A stretch of DNA of 64,000 bases. Origin: Oricola sp. Lineage in GTDB: Bacteria; Pseudomonadota; Alphaproteobacteria; Rhizobiales; Rhizobiaceae. Where the stretch lies: positions 620,001-684,000 of the forward strand of contig NZ_JALEGV010000012.1 of assembly GCF_022763245.1 (NCBI RefSeq), in the 5' to 3' direction. A model generated the notes under the pieces. It saw only the letters and a program-made list of their open reading frames with translations. It was not told the origin of the DNA and did not search any database. The position numbers and the translations under genes are program-made. The stretch's first letter is position 1, and each line of letters opens with the position of its first letter. Shown piece after piece: positions 17,778 to 25,825 of the stretch.

Positions 17778-17822
17778 AATATCGATATTTTTGAGTTGTC
17801 AAACGGAAAATCGATATTCTTG
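17778..17822. promoter_or_regulatory. paired TATCGATA-type operator between dctQ and the GntR gene
   Basis: Two sites, AATATCGATATTTTTG (17778-17793) and AAAATCGATATTCTTG (17807-17822), have CG centres at 17783 and 17812, again 29 bp apart as in front of dctP. The position between divergent genes suggests control of dctQM and autoregulation. Confidence 0.7.
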
Positions 17823-17889
17823 CAATTTGCCGCGATTGGCATATTCTGCGTAACAGGCTAATTACCGAAGCACGGAGGAGTGTCCGGTC

Positions 17890-18579
17890 TTGAACGTCGT
17901 CGATTCCAAGCTGCCGGAGAAAACCATCGCGGAGCGCGCTTACCGCACGATCCGCGATGACATCGTGTCGGGCATCCTCAAGCCGGGCGAGAAGCTCAAG
18001 ATCGACACGCTGCGCCAGCATTACGGCTTCGGCGCCGCGCCGCTGCGCGAGGCGCTGTCGCGGCTCTCGGGCGACCACCTCGTCCAGGTGATGGGCCAGC
18101 GCGGCTTCGTGGTCGCGCCGATTTCGCCCCGCGACGCAGCCGAGATCGGCGACCTGCGCAAGCTGCTGGAGGTCGAGGCGCTCGCCCGCTCGATCCCGCG
18201 CGGCGACCTCGCCTGGGAGGAACGCCTGATCACCAGCTATCACCGCCTGTCGCGCCTCGAGACCGGCGAAAACCAGGGCATCGACGAATTGGACCTCTGG
18301 GAAAAGCACAATTCGGCGTTTCACGACGCGACGGTGGCGGCCTGCGATTCCATGTGGCTGCTCCGGCTGCGCGAGCAACTGTTCCGCCAGCACGAACGCT
18401 ACCGGCGCTTCAGCCGGATCAAGTCGGTACGCACGCGCCACATCCACGAGGAGCACGAGGCGCTCTTCGAGGCGGCGATGGCGCGCGACGTCGACAAGGC
18501 GGTCGGCATCATCTCGACCCATATCCAACGCACGACCGAAGCCGTCGTCGCGGCGCTGGACGAGCGCGGCGGCGCGTAA
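17890..18579 (+). CDS. GntR family regulator, FCD subgroup, of the ring-cleavage/TRAP cluster
   Basis: 229 residues. N-terminal winged helix (RTIRDDIVSGILKPGEKLK ... LREALSRLSGDHLV, about residues 15-80) and a C-terminal all-helical FCD ligand domain with its metal-binding acid and histidines (NSAFHDAT, HIHEEHEALFEA, STHIQRT). The start is TTG preceded by GGAGGAG with about 10 nt spacing. FCD regulators usually bind a metabolite acid and release a short palindrome; the TATCGATA sites flanking the two catabolic transcription units are the likely targets. Confidence 0.88.
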   Translation: MNVVDSKLPEKTIAERAYRTIRDDIVSGILKPGEKLKIDTLRQHYGFGAAPLREALSRLSGDHLVQVMGQRGFVVAPISPRDAAEIGDLRKLLEVEALARSIPRGDLAWEERLITSYHRLSRLETGENQGIDELDLWEKHNSAFHDATVAACDSMWLLRLREQLFRQHERYRRFSRIKSVRTRHIHEEHEALFEAAMARDVDKAVGIISTHIQRTTEAVVAALDERGGA

Positions 18580-18879
18580 AGCGCGCGGTGGATGCGAACG
18601 CGGCGGGCGGAAAGGCCCAGCCCGCCAACCGCGGCAACACCCTTGTGTACCAACGCGTCGCCGGCCGGCCGATCGGCCCCGCCCCGCTGCCTCCGCCGCC
18701 CCGAATTCGCGAAGCCCTCCCGGCAGCGTTGCAGCGCCCAAACGCCTTCAACCACGGGGTCGGACGATCCTGCGCGGACCGGGATGAAGTTGTCCACCGG
18801 TGACATACACCCCTCGAATCCATGCTTTGCCAAACGGTGAAAGCCAGAGTATCAAGGAGGCGCCTACCGGAATGAACAG
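18580..18879. other. 300-bp gap without a recognisable gene
   Basis: A short inverted repeat GGCGGGC/GCCCGCC (18602-18626) just after the regulator could act as a weak terminator, but no T-run follows. No convincing promoter motif, including the EcfG type found further right, was seen before the kinase gene. Confidence 0.5.
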
Positions 18880-20490
18880 ATGAAGCGTCTTCTTCCCACG
18901 GCCGTGTTTTTGATCGTCGCATTGCTCGGCGCCGGGATTACATGGGTCGTTTATCAAGCCATCCACGACACTGCCAAAGCCGAGTTCAAGTCGCTGGCCG
19001 GCGAAGCCGTCAACCGCGTCACGTCGCGCATCGATCAGCATCTCTCACTGCTGACCGCGACGCATTCGCTGTTCACGGCCGGCGGCGGACAGATCGGCGC
19101 GGGGCCTTTCAGGACGTTCATCACCGAGCTCGACATCGAGGGCCAGTATGACGGCATCCAGGGCATCGGCTTCGCGCAGATGATCCGCACCGGCGAGGAG
19201 GCCCTCGCCGAAGCCCGGTTGCGGCGCGAATATGATCTCGAACGCGCCGTCTGGCCGGAAACCGACCAGCCTTACCGCACGCCGATCGTCCTCCTGGAAC
19301 CGCACGATTCGCGCAACGACAAGGCGCTCGGCTTCGACATGTTCAGCGAGGAGAAGCGCCGCCGCGCGATGCAGGTCGCCATGCGCAGCCAGGACACGAC
19401 CGCTTCTCCGCCGGTCGCGCTGGTGCAGGAAATCACCGCCGTCAAGCAGATGGGCTTCCTCGTCTACAGGCCGTTCTACGCCGACGAGTCCCGGACGTCG
19501 GGCACGCCGGACGGCTTCGTCTACGCGCCGTTCCGGGCCGGAGACCTGCACGCCGCCGCGCTGGAGGAACCGCCGGTTCTGCCGGTCGTGCTCAAGACAT
19601 ATGACGTCACCGACGACGAGCCGGTGCTGCTCTACGAATCGCCGGGCTTCGACCAATTGCAGGCCCCCGACGCCATGACCGACACGATCGAGGCCGACAT
19701 TGCGGGCCGCATCTGGCGCTTCGAGGTCGCCTCGACCGGCAGCGCCGCCGCCTATGCCGAGTTCCTGCCGGTCTATGCGCTCTGCGCCGTCCTGATCGTG
19801 CTGGCCGGCTCGCTGGCCGCCGGCGCCCGCTGGCAGCACCGGGCCGTGGAAGCGGCCGTCGCGCTGCACGAGGCGAGCCGCCAGAGCCTGAGCGAAAAGG
19901 AGCTTCTCGTCCAGGAGATGCGGCATCGCATCAAGAACTCGATCTCGCGGATGATGGCGATCGCGCGCCAGACGGCGGCGACGTCGGAGACGCTGGAGGA
20001 TTTCACCAAGTCCTTCTCCTCGCGCATGAACGCGATGGCGAAGGCGCAGGACCTGCTGGCGCGTTCCCATTGGGGCCGCGCCGACCTCGGCGACCTCTTG
20101 AAGACGGAACTCGGCCAGGTCTTCGGCGACCATCTGGACGAATCCCAGGTCGACGGCCCGCCGATCGATCTCAACGAACGCGCCACCCAGGCGCTCGGCC
20201 TGGTGTTTCACGAACTGGCGACGAACGCGCTCAAATATGGCGGCGTGGCCGACGACACGACGGAATTGACCGTGCGCTGGCGATTCGAGGGCAAGCGCGA
20301 CAAGCGCAAGCTGAAGCTGGTCTGGGCGGAAAAGGGCAACGTCGTCGAGAAGCAGCCAGAAAGCAAGGGCTTCGGCACGCGCCTCGTGGATGCCAGCGTG
20401 CGCGGCGAGCTGAACGGCGAGATCGACCGCAGCTTCGACGCGAACGGCATGACCGTCACCTTCACCATTCCGGCGAAATCGATCGGCTGA
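18880..20490 (+). CDS. membrane-bound CHASE-domain sensor histidine kinase, HWE type
   Basis: 536 residues. One N-terminal helix (residues about 5-25), a periplasmic CHASE domain (FKSLAGEAVNRVTSRIDQHL ... YDGIQGIGFAQMI ... GFDMFSEEKRR), a second helix near residues 295-315, then a cytosolic HWE kinase: QEMRHRIKNSISRM with the phospho-accepting His, HELATNALKYGG (N box) and LVWAEKGN carrying the W-x-E pair. HWE and HisKA_2 kinases are the usual phosphodonors for PhyR, whose gene lies 8 kb away, so an input to the general stress response is a reasonable inference. GGAGG is 19 nt before the ATG, longer than usual. Confidence 0.85.
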   Translation: MKRLLPTAVFLIVALLGAGITWVVYQAIHDTAKAEFKSLAGEAVNRVTSRIDQHLSLLTATHSLFTAGGGQIGAGPFRTFITELDIEGQYDGIQGIGFAQMIRTGEEALAEARLRREYDLERAVWPETDQPYRTPIVLLEPHDSRNDKALGFDMFSEEKRRRAMQVAMRSQDTTASPPVALVQEITAVKQMGFLVYRPFYADESRTSGTPDGFVYAPFRAGDLHAAALEEPPVLPVVLKTYDVTDDEPVLLYESPGFDQLQAPDAMTDTIEADIAGRIWRFEVASTGSAAAYAEFLPVYALCAVLIVLAGSLAAGARWQHRAVEAAVALHEASRQSLSEKELLVQEMRHRIKNSISRMMAIARQTAATSETLEDFTKSFSSRMNAMAKAQDLLARSHWGRADLGDLLKTELGQVFGDHLDESQVDGPPIDLNERATQALGLVFHELATNALKYGGVADDTTELTVRWRFEGKRDKRKLKLVWAEKGNVVEKQPESKGFGTRLVDASVRGELNGEIDRSFDANGMTVTFTIPAKSIG

Positions 20491-20499
20491 CGCGAAAAG

Positions 20500-20521
20500 G
20501 GCGACCGCCTCAGCGGTCGCC
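20500..20521. terminator. hairpin between convergent genes
   Basis: Stem GGCGACCGC/GCGGTCGCC (9 bp) with loop CTCA. On the minus strand it is followed by TTTTCGCG, so it fits a terminator for the holin-like gene, whose stop codon lies within the hairpin; it could also stop the kinase transcript. Confidence 0.6.
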
Positions 20522-20941
20522 GCGCGGCGGTTTCATGAAGGCCGCGGTGGCCGCGAAGGCGAGGATGGCGGCGACCGGCAGCAGCGCCGGTGTCGCGCTT
20601 CGGCCGGCAAGCGCGCCCATCTGCGTGGCTTCGGCCATCGCCGCCGAGCGCAAGGCGGAAGCGCGCAACGCCATGCGCGCATGGCGGCGGCGCAGGATCG
20701 CGTTGACCATCAGGGCCACCAAGCCGAGAAGGGCGAGGAAGACGGCTGCGACCGCCAGCCCCTCGATCACGCCGAGCCGCTCCACGAGCGCGATGATCGC
20801 CGCGGCGGCGCCAAGCGCGAAGGCGGCGACAAACGCCAATCCGGCAAGACCGTAGCAGATCGTCGCCGACGCGGCGCGCGCCTTGAGGCGCGCGGCGTCG
20901 GCCTGCAGCGTGCCGGCCAGGATCTTGAAACCCGACAGCAT
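20510..20941 (-). CDS. phage holin family (superfamily III-like) membrane protein
   Basis: 143 residues with two long helices near residues 27-50 and 60-83 (ATICYGLAGLAFVAAFALG, GLAVAAVFLALLGLVALMV) and a third near the C-terminus. The pattern matches the small phage-holin-family proteins often found next to DUF883/YqjD genes in alphaproteobacterial stress loci, where no lytic role has been shown. It follows the DUF883 gene after 4 nt and is the last gene of a three-gene unit. Confidence 0.7.
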   Translation of the reverse strand: MLSGFKILAGTLQADAARLKARAASATICYGLAGLAFVAAFALGAAAAIIALVERLGVIEGLAVAAVFLALLGLVALMVNAILRRRHARMALRASALRSAAMAEATQMGALAGRSATPALLPVAAILAFAATAAFMKPPRGDR

Positions 20942-20945
20942 CGCG

Positions 20946-21284
20946 TCAGCGGCGCGTGATCAGTGCGGCGAGGAAGCCGATCCCGGCAGCCATGCCGAGC
21001 GCCTGCAGCGGATGACGGCGGATCTGGGCGGACGCCTCGCGCTCGAACGCGCTGGCGCGCGCGGAGATGTCCGCATAGACGGCCTCGCCCTTCTCGCGGG
21101 CGGCGGTGCGGGTCTCGCGCGAATAGTCGGCGGCGGTGCGCATGCCGGCCTCGCCGAGCTGGGCGAAACGGTCGGTCAGCGCGGAGAGATCCTTGCGCAG
21201 ACCCTCGATTTCGGCGGCGAGTTCGGCCTCGCTCGCGAGGCTGCCGTTCTTGTCGGTTCGTGCGGTCTTGGTTGCCGTGGTCAT
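20946..21284 (-). CDS. DUF883/YqjD-ElaB-type ribosome- or membrane-associated protein
   Basis: 112 residues from ATG 21284, preceded by AAAGGAG. Strongly helical and charged (AELAAEIEGLRKDLSALTDR ... YSRETRTAAREKGEAVYADI) ending in one membrane helix after RRHPLQALGMAAGIGF, a hallmark of the YqjD/ElaB family. E. coli members tether stationary-phase ribosomes to the inner membrane. It overlaps the AI-2E transporter stop (ATGA). Longer open frames on this strand up to 21734 are not coding. Confidence 0.8.
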   Translation of the reverse strand: MTTATKTARTDKNGSLASEAELAAEIEGLRKDLSALTDRFAQLGEAGMRTAADYSRETRTAAREKGEAVYADISARASAFEREASAQIRRHPLQALGMAAGIGFLAALITRR

Positions 21285-22417
21285 GTTGGTCTCCTTTCTG
21301 GAGAGCCAACGCGCGCCGACGCGATCGGTTCCATCGCCTCGCCCGGACGGCGGCGCGGCGTCAGAAGGCGCCGCACGGCCGAAAGCGAGACCGACCGCTC
21401 GGCAACCGCCTTCAGCACGATCAGCGTGGGAACGGCGATGATCAGGCCGGCAAGGCCCCACAGCCAGCCCCAGAACAGGAGCGACAGCACGATCGCGAGC
21501 GGCGCAAGGTTGAGGCGACGGCCGAGGAAATGCGGCGTGACCACGTTGGCCTCGATGAAATTGATCGCCAGATAGGCGAGCGCCGGCGCGAAGATCTCGA
21601 AGCCCGTGTCGAAGGTGATGATCGAGGCGGCCAGCAGCGCCATCGTGCCGACGGCGGGGCCGACGAACAGGATGAAGTTCAGGAGCGCGACAGCGATGCC
21701 CCAGACATGCGGCAGCGGAACGCCGAGCGCCCACAGCGCCAGTCCGACCGCGACGCCGAGCGTGGCGTTGATGATGCTGGCGACAACGAAATAGTGGCTG
21801 ACTTCGCGCTCGACGGCCTTCCAGATCCGCGCCGCGCGCAATTTGCTCTCCGTCGTCGCGAACGGCATGGTCGCGAGCGTCAGGAAGGGGCGGCGCATCA
21901 CCAGGATGAAGGCCGAAATGGTCAGCGTGACGACGATGCCCGTGGCGATGTCGGCAAGCGAAGTGGCCGCGCGCGCGATGAAATTCGGCTCGCGCACCAC
22001 GACTTCCGGCACCTCGGAATCCTCGACGATGTTCTTGACCTCGTCGGCGACCTTGGAGATCGCGTCGCTCGCCTGTTCGGCGGCGGCGAAGGTCTCGCGC
22101 AGGTGAAACAGCTTGACGCGCAGTTCGGAGACGATCTGCGGATAGGCCTCGAAGGTTTCGGAAATCGGGCCGGCGGTCAGCACGAAGATCAGCCCGAGAA
22201 GGCCGCCTGCCGCCGAGATGATCAGGGCCACCGCAAGGATCTTGGGCAGGCCGGCGCGGTAGAGCGCCATGATCGGAAGATGCAGGACCAGCGCGGCCAG
22301 AAGTCCAAGCGCGATCGGCAGGAAGACAGCCTTGGCGAAAAACAAAGCCGCCACGATCGCGATGAGAAGCGAGAGTGTGGCGAGCGACCGGAAGAGCAGG
22401 CTGTCGAATGCGATCAT
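21281..22417 (-). CDS. AI-2E family transporter (PerM/TqsA type)
   Basis: 378 residues, about eight membrane helices, with the family segments FAKAVFLPIALGLLAALVLH, the central cytosolic region RETFAAAEQASDAIS and the C-terminal GVPLPHVWGIAVALLNFI and LAYLAINFIEANVVTPHFLG. Members include TqsA and PerM exporters; substrates are mostly unknown. There is no room for its own promoter after the hairpin at 22437-22462, so expression may come from read-through of the PRC-barrel transcript. Confidence 0.85.
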   Translation of the reverse strand: MIAFDSLLFRSLATLSLLIAIVAALFFAKAVFLPIALGLLAALVLHLPIMALYRAGLPKILAVALIISAAGGLLGLIFVLTAGPISETFEAYPQIVSELRVKLFHLRETFAAAEQASDAISKVADEVKNIVEDSEVPEVVVREPNFIARAATSLADIATGIVVTLTISAFILVMRRPFLTLATMPFATTESKLRAARIWKAVEREVSHYFVVASIINATLGVAVGLALWALGVPLPHVWGIAVALLNFILFVGPAVGTMALLAASIITFDTGFEIFAPALAYLAINFIEANVVTPHFLGRRLNLAPLAIVLSLLFWGWLWGLAGLIIAVPTLIVLKAVAERSVSLSAVRRLLTPRRRPGEAMEPIASARVGSPERRPT

Positions 22418-22436
22418 GCGCGTTGTCCTGAAAAGT

Positions 22437-22462
22437 GCCGCGCCCCGGTGAAGGGACGCGGC
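22437..22462 (-). terminator. terminator or attenuator after the PRC-barrel gene
   Basis: Stem GCCGCGCCCC/GGGACGCGGC (one G-T or A-C mismatch) with a 6-nt loop, followed on the minus strand by CACTTTT. It lies only 20 bp before the AI-2E start, so it probably reduces rather than abolishes read-through. Confidence 0.55.
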
Positions 22463-22472
22463 AGGGCCGGTA

Positions 22473-23456
22473 TTATTCGACCGGAGCGATCAGGATCACC
22501 GAGTCCTTGTCGGACTCATACTGGCCTTCGGTGTAGGCCTTGTGGTTTTCCAGAGCGTCCTTGGTCAGGCCGGTCTTGATCGCCGTCCAGTCGCTGGAAC
22601 CTTCGGCGCGGGCGAACTGAAGTTCGTCGAACGAGACCGCGACCGGCTTTTCGTTGATGCCGAGAAAGCCGCCAACGTCGACGATGAAGGCTTCGACCTT
22701 GCCGCCTTCGTCGATCAGGATGTCGCCGACTTCGCCGATCGTTTCGTTTTCGGCGTCGATGACGGACATGCCGATGATGGTGTCGGCCTTCAGGTCGGCT
22801 TCAGTCGCCGGCACGGTCTCCATCTTCGGGGTGGAAGCGGTGATGATCGTGTCGTCGGTCGCCTGGGTCATGTCGTCATTGGCGGCCATCTTGTCGTCGG
22901 ACATCTTGTCGTCGACCTTGGGCATGGTCTCGTCGGCGGCCACGGCGTCGTTGGTCGGAACGCGCGACTGCGTGCCGTCCATCGCCGTCTGGGCGTCGGC
23001 CTCGAGAGCCGCACGGTCGAAGTCCGGAGCGTTTTCGAGCTGCTCCTTGGTCAGGCTGGTCACGAGAACCATGTCGCCGTCTTCGGCGGTCATCCAGGCC
23101 AGCTCGTCGATGGACACGGCGACTTCCTTCTCGCCGATGCCGAGGAAACCGCCGACGCCGGCGATCACGGCCACGGCGCGGCCGTCGGGCGTCATGATGA
23201 TGTCGTTGACGTCGCCGATCGTTTCGGCCTCTTCACCTGCGCCACTGTGGATGTTGGCGCCGATGAAGCGGGTCGCCAGGACCTGATGGGGATCGGCGGA
23301 ATAGAAGCCGTCGACGGGGCCGGTGCCCTCGAACTGCTCGCCGGTGAAGACGGGCGCATTGGGCGAAACGTCGGCATTCGACGCATCCTGGGCGTAAGCC
23401 ATCGGGGTAACGAACAGTGCAATGGCGGCGGTGGTGGCCAAAAGACGCTTATTCAT
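22473..23456 (-). CDS. exported protein with two PRC-barrel domains
   Basis: 327 residues with a signal peptide (MNKRLLATTAAIALFVTPMA, cleavage near YAQDA). Two PRC-barrel units follow: one near residues 55-130 (TIGDVNDIIMTPDGRAVAVI, GGFLGIGEKEVAVSIDEL) and one near residues 230-310 (TIGEVGDILIDEGGKVEAFI, GGFLGINEKPVAVSFDEL). An Asp/Thr/Lys-rich linker (MPKVDDKMSDDKMAANDDM) separates them. Alphaproteobacterial paralogues are common stress-induced periplasmic proteins of unknown function. ATG 23456 has GAGGAA upstream. A perfect EcfG-type promoter lies about 90 bp upstream. Confidence 0.85.
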   Translation of the reverse strand: MNKRLLATTAAIALFVTPMAYAQDASNADVSPNAPVFTGEQFEGTGPVDGFYSADPHQVLATRFIGANIHSGAGEEAETIGDVNDIIMTPDGRAVAVIAGVGGFLGIGEKEVAVSIDELAWMTAEDGDMVLVTSLTKEQLENAPDFDRAALEADAQTAMDGTQSRVPTNDAVAADETMPKVDDKMSDDKMAANDDMTQATDDTIITASTPKMETVPATEADLKADTIIGMSVIDAENETIGEVGDILIDEGGKVEAFIVDVGGFLGINEKPVAVSFDELQFARAEGSSDWTAIKTGLTKDALENHKAYTEGQYESDKDSVILIAPVE

Positions 23457-23541
23457 AGTAGTATTCCTCTTCGTGAGTGTTGCTACTCGCACATCCGGTG
23501 GCCGTGAGCTTCCAACAAGCGGTCACCGGGTGCCCCTCTCC

Positions 23542-23566
23542 AACGCGCCGCCCTGCCGGTGGTTCC
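23542..23566 (-). promoter_or_regulatory. EcfG-type promoter of the PRC-barrel gene
   Basis: On the minus strand GGAAC (23566-23562), 16 nt, CGTT (23545-23542), a full match to the alphaproteobacterial EcfG consensus GGAAC-N16/17-CGTT, correctly oriented about 86 bp before the start codon. Confidence 0.8.
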
Positions 23567-23647
23567 GTAAAAGTTCGAAAAGCTTTTTACGTTACGGCAT
23601 TTGCATCCCCGCGCGCCTCGCGGAAAGCGTCGTCACGAACGCAAATG

Positions 23648-23672
23648 GGAACGCAAAAGGCTTTCGCTCGTT
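23648..23672 (+). promoter_or_regulatory. EcfG-type promoter of the small stress gene at 23694
   Basis: GGAAC (23648-23652), 16 nt, CGTT (23669-23672): full consensus. Transcription would start near 23680, giving a very short leader that still includes the AAGGAG ribosome site. Confidence 0.8.
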
Positions 23673-23693
23673 GTCTTCGCGAAGGAGATGACG

Positions 23694-24032
23694 ATGGAAA
23701 ACCTTGTATTCGCCATACTCATGCTCGGTTGCGACCACGCGCTCGACGAGTGCGTCTATGTTCCCACGCCCGCGGAATACTATTCGACGCAGGCCGAATG
23801 CGAGGACATCCTCCCCCTCGCCTTCCACGAAGCCGAAGACCATCCGGTCGCGCTGGGCGACTGCATCGCCGTTCCGCGCGAATGGATGGAGAAGGACGTC
23901 GCCTTCGAATGGTCGATCGACACGGACGACCGGCTGAAGGTCGCCGTTGTGGGTCCGCAGAACGAAGTGTTCGGCGAGGATCCCTCCTCCGCCGTCGCCT
24001 CCGACAAGACCCGCCGCATTCCGGCCGGCTGA
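23694..24032 (+). CDS. small Cys-containing protein of unknown function, EcfG-controlled
   Basis: 112 residues from ATG 23694 (GAAGGAG 7 nt upstream; an ATG at 23688 is too close to it). Acidic, with four cysteines (LGCDHALDEC, AECED, LGDC) and a short hydrophobic N-terminus (MENLVFAILMLG) that may be a weak signal or anchor. No family recognised. Codon use follows the neighbours, and the perfect EcfG promoter directly upstream supports a real gene in the stress regulon. Confidence 0.7.
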   Translation: MENLVFAILMLGCDHALDECVYVPTPAEYYSTQAECEDILPLAFHEAEDHPVALGDCIAVPREWMEKDVAFEWSIDTDDRLKVAVVGPQNEVFGEDPSSAVASDKTRRIPAG

Positions 24033-24046
24033 CACCGTCTGGCGCC

Positions 24047-24071
24047 GGAACCTTTGACGGCCCGGCGCATT
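24047..24071 (+). promoter_or_regulatory. near-consensus EcfG-type promoter
   Basis: GGAAC (24047-24051), 16 nt, CATT (24068-24071); one mismatch in the -10 element. Placed about 35 bp before the next start codon and likely serving the small membrane protein and dps. Confidence 0.5.
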
Positions 24072-24105
24072 CAAACACGCATCGAAAACAGAAAAGGAGA
24101 AAGCC

Positions 24106-24288
24106 ATGCAGAAGCTTTCGCCACAGGAAGCACGCCAGGGCGAACGCGGTCGTCCCGTGCTCTACGTGCTGATCGCCGGCCTTGCACTCGCCGGCGTCGC
24201 CGCCCTTTTCCTGCATCCCTACCAGCAGGATGCAGGCACGCTGGATCAGACCCCGATCGCCGCCGAGAGCGAAGCGACGACCGGCTGA
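24106..24288 (+). CDS. 60-residue single-pass membrane protein
   Basis: A short protein with one helix (RPVLYVLIAGLALAGVAALF, about residues 17-36), a basic N-terminus and an acidic C-terminal tail (AESEATTG). AAAGGAG precedes the ATG. No family recognised. It lies 48 bp before dps in the same direction behind a near-consensus EcfG promoter, so it is probably a stress-induced inner-membrane peptide. Confidence 0.65.
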   Translation: MQKLSPQEARQGERGRPVLYVLIAGLALAGVAALFLHPYQQDAGTLDQTPIAAESEATTG

Positions 24289-24336
24289 TCCGCCTTCCCC
24301 CCGACCTCAAACACGAAAAAGACGAAGGAGAACGAC

Positions 24337-24843
24337 ATGACCCATGCAGTTCTGAAAGCGAAGCTTGGCAACGAAAAGCCGGACACAGGCATCGACAATG
24401 CCGCCCGCAAGGAAATCGCCGAGCACCTGTCCGGCATCCTGACCGACACCTATTTCCTGACCATCAAGTCGCATGTCTATCACTGGAACGTGGTCGGCCC
24501 GATGTTCCATTCCATCCACGTGCTGACCGAGGAACATTACGGCGACCTGTTCCAGGCTGCCGACGTGATCGCGGAGCGCATCCGCGCGCTCGGCTTCCAC
24601 GCCCCGGTGGTCGATGCGGCCGGCCCGGACAACGCCGTCGTCTCGCTCAACACCGCCGCGAAATCGGCGCATGACATGGTGAGCGACCTGATCAAGGACC
24701 ACGAGGCGGCGATCCGCAAGATGCGCGACGCGGCAGAGATCGCCGAAAAGCACGAGGATTTCGTGTCCCACGACATGCTCGTCGCGCGTTTGAGCTTCCA
24801 CGAGAAGGCCGTCTGGATGCTGCGCTCGCTGATCACCGAATAA
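24337..24843 (+). CDS. dps: Dps/ferritin-like DNA protection protein
   Basis: 168 residues of the Dps family, which forms dodecamers that oxidise and store iron and protect DNA. Inter-subunit ferroxidase ligands are visible: KSHVYHWNVVGPMFHSIHVL (His and Trp of the typical HWNV-x3-F motif) and EEHYGDLFQAADVIAERIRA with its Asp/Glu pair. GAAGGAG lies 6 nt before the ATG. A long two-way terminator follows. It is a standard member of alphaproteobacterial EcfG regulons and probably shares the transcript of the preceding small gene. Confidence 0.9.
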   Translation: MTHAVLKAKLGNEKPDTGIDNAARKEIAEHLSGILTDTYFLTIKSHVYHWNVVGPMFHSIHVLTEEHYGDLFQAADVIAERIRALGFHAPVVDAAGPDNAVVSLNTAAKSAHDMVSDLIKDHEAAIRKMRDAAEIAEKHEDFVSHDMLVARLSFHEKAVWMLRSLITE

Positions 24844-24880
24844 GCGACGGGGCCGCTCCGCCCCGCTCATCGAAAGAAAA

Positions 24881-24913
24881 AACGCCCGCCGGTTTCGTCC
24901 GGCGGGCGTTTTC
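24881..24913. terminator. bidirectional rho-independent terminator
   Basis: Perfect 12-bp stem AACGCCCGCCGG/CCGGCGGGCGTT with loop TTTCGT, flanked by an A-run on the left and T-run on the right. It separates dps and the convergent Crp/Fnr gene. Confidence 0.85.
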
Positions 24914-24938
24914 ATTGGCGGGTCGAACGATCGGACTG

Positions 24939-25694
24939 TCAGATGAAGGGACGAGCAACCTCGGGCAGGCCGTCCCAGCCCGCGATCTGCTTCAAGACGT
25001 CGATGTCCTTGATCTCGAACCCTGAATCGAGCCAGGCGATGGCGTTCTGCGACGTCAGCTTGCGAAGCGTCTTGTTGGTGTGAACCAGCGACAGGCCGAG
25101 CGTGTCGGCGACATGCTGCTGCGTGAGCGGCGCAATGCGATTGCCGCGCGAGAAGAGCGCGACGGATTCCGCCCGCTCGTTGAGGAACGCCAGCAGATAG
25201 GCCGCGCGTTCGGCGGCCGAGCGGCGCCCGACGCTGAGGAGATGCTCGTCGAGCATCTGCTCCTCGCGGGCCGCGAGCCAGGTGATGTCGAAACCCAGTT
25301 CGGGATGTTTCTCGTACAGTTCGAAGAGCCGGCTGCGCTCGAAGACGCACAGGATCATGTCCGACAGCGCCTCGACCGAATGATGCATTTCGGACAGGAG
25401 CGAACCCTGCACGCCGATGAAATCGCCGGGAAGCACGTAATTCAGGATCTGGCGGCGCCCGTCCTCGAGCGTCTTGTAGCGAAAGCCCCACCCCGATAGC
25501 ACCGTGTAGAGATGCGGGCTGTGCGTGCCTTCCACCAGGATCGTCGATCCGGCGTCGCTGACGAGCTCGCCGCGCTTGAACGTGCTGACGAACCGCAGCT
25601 CTGCGTCGGAAAACGCCCTGAAATCTCCGCTGCAGACGAGCGGACACTCATCGCAGGCGATGTTGCGCTTCGGTTTCGGTGACTTTGCATCCAT
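24939..25694 (-). CDS. Crp/Fnr family regulator with FNR-like cysteines
   Basis: 251 residues: cyclic-nucleotide-binding-fold sensor (about 30-150) and winged-helix DNA-binding domain (TQQHVADTLGLSLVHTNKTL near residues 193-212). Cys14, Cys17 and Cys21 (ACDECPLVCSG) precede the sensor and Cys116 (MILCVFE) lies in it. The arrangement C-x2-C-x3-C plus a central Cys resembles the four [4Fe-4S] ligands of FNR, where the third spacing is x5, so oxygen or NO sensing is plausible. An FNR-type box exists in front of the flavoprotein at 0.6 kb. No cAMP-binding Arg-Ser motif was recognised. Confidence 0.8.
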   Translation of the reverse strand: MDAKSPKPKRNIACDECPLVCSGDFRAFSDAELRFVSTFKRGELVSDAGSTILVEGTHSPHLYTVLSGWGFRYKTLEDGRRQILNYVLPGDFIGVQGSLLSEMHHSVEALSDMILCVFERSRLFELYEKHPELGFDITWLAAREEQMLDEHLLSVGRRSAAERAAYLLAFLNERAESVALFSRGNRIAPLTQQHVADTLGLSLVHTNKTLRKLTSQNAIAWLDSGFEIKDIDVLKQIAGWDGLPEVARPFI

Positions 25695-25825
25695 GGCCGG
25701 ACCCGGTTCTCAAAAAACTGATCATTCCGCCCGGGCAGTGTGTCTTTTTTTAATGACCCGGCGGGATTTCTCGCACATAGCTGAAGGCTGATGCTCTCAA
25801 ATTAAGGCTCTTGGAGTTATCAGCC

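Noticed and set aside
18580-18879. Possible EcfG promoter before the CHASE kinase
   Set aside because: No GGAAC with a properly spaced CGTT was found in the gap.
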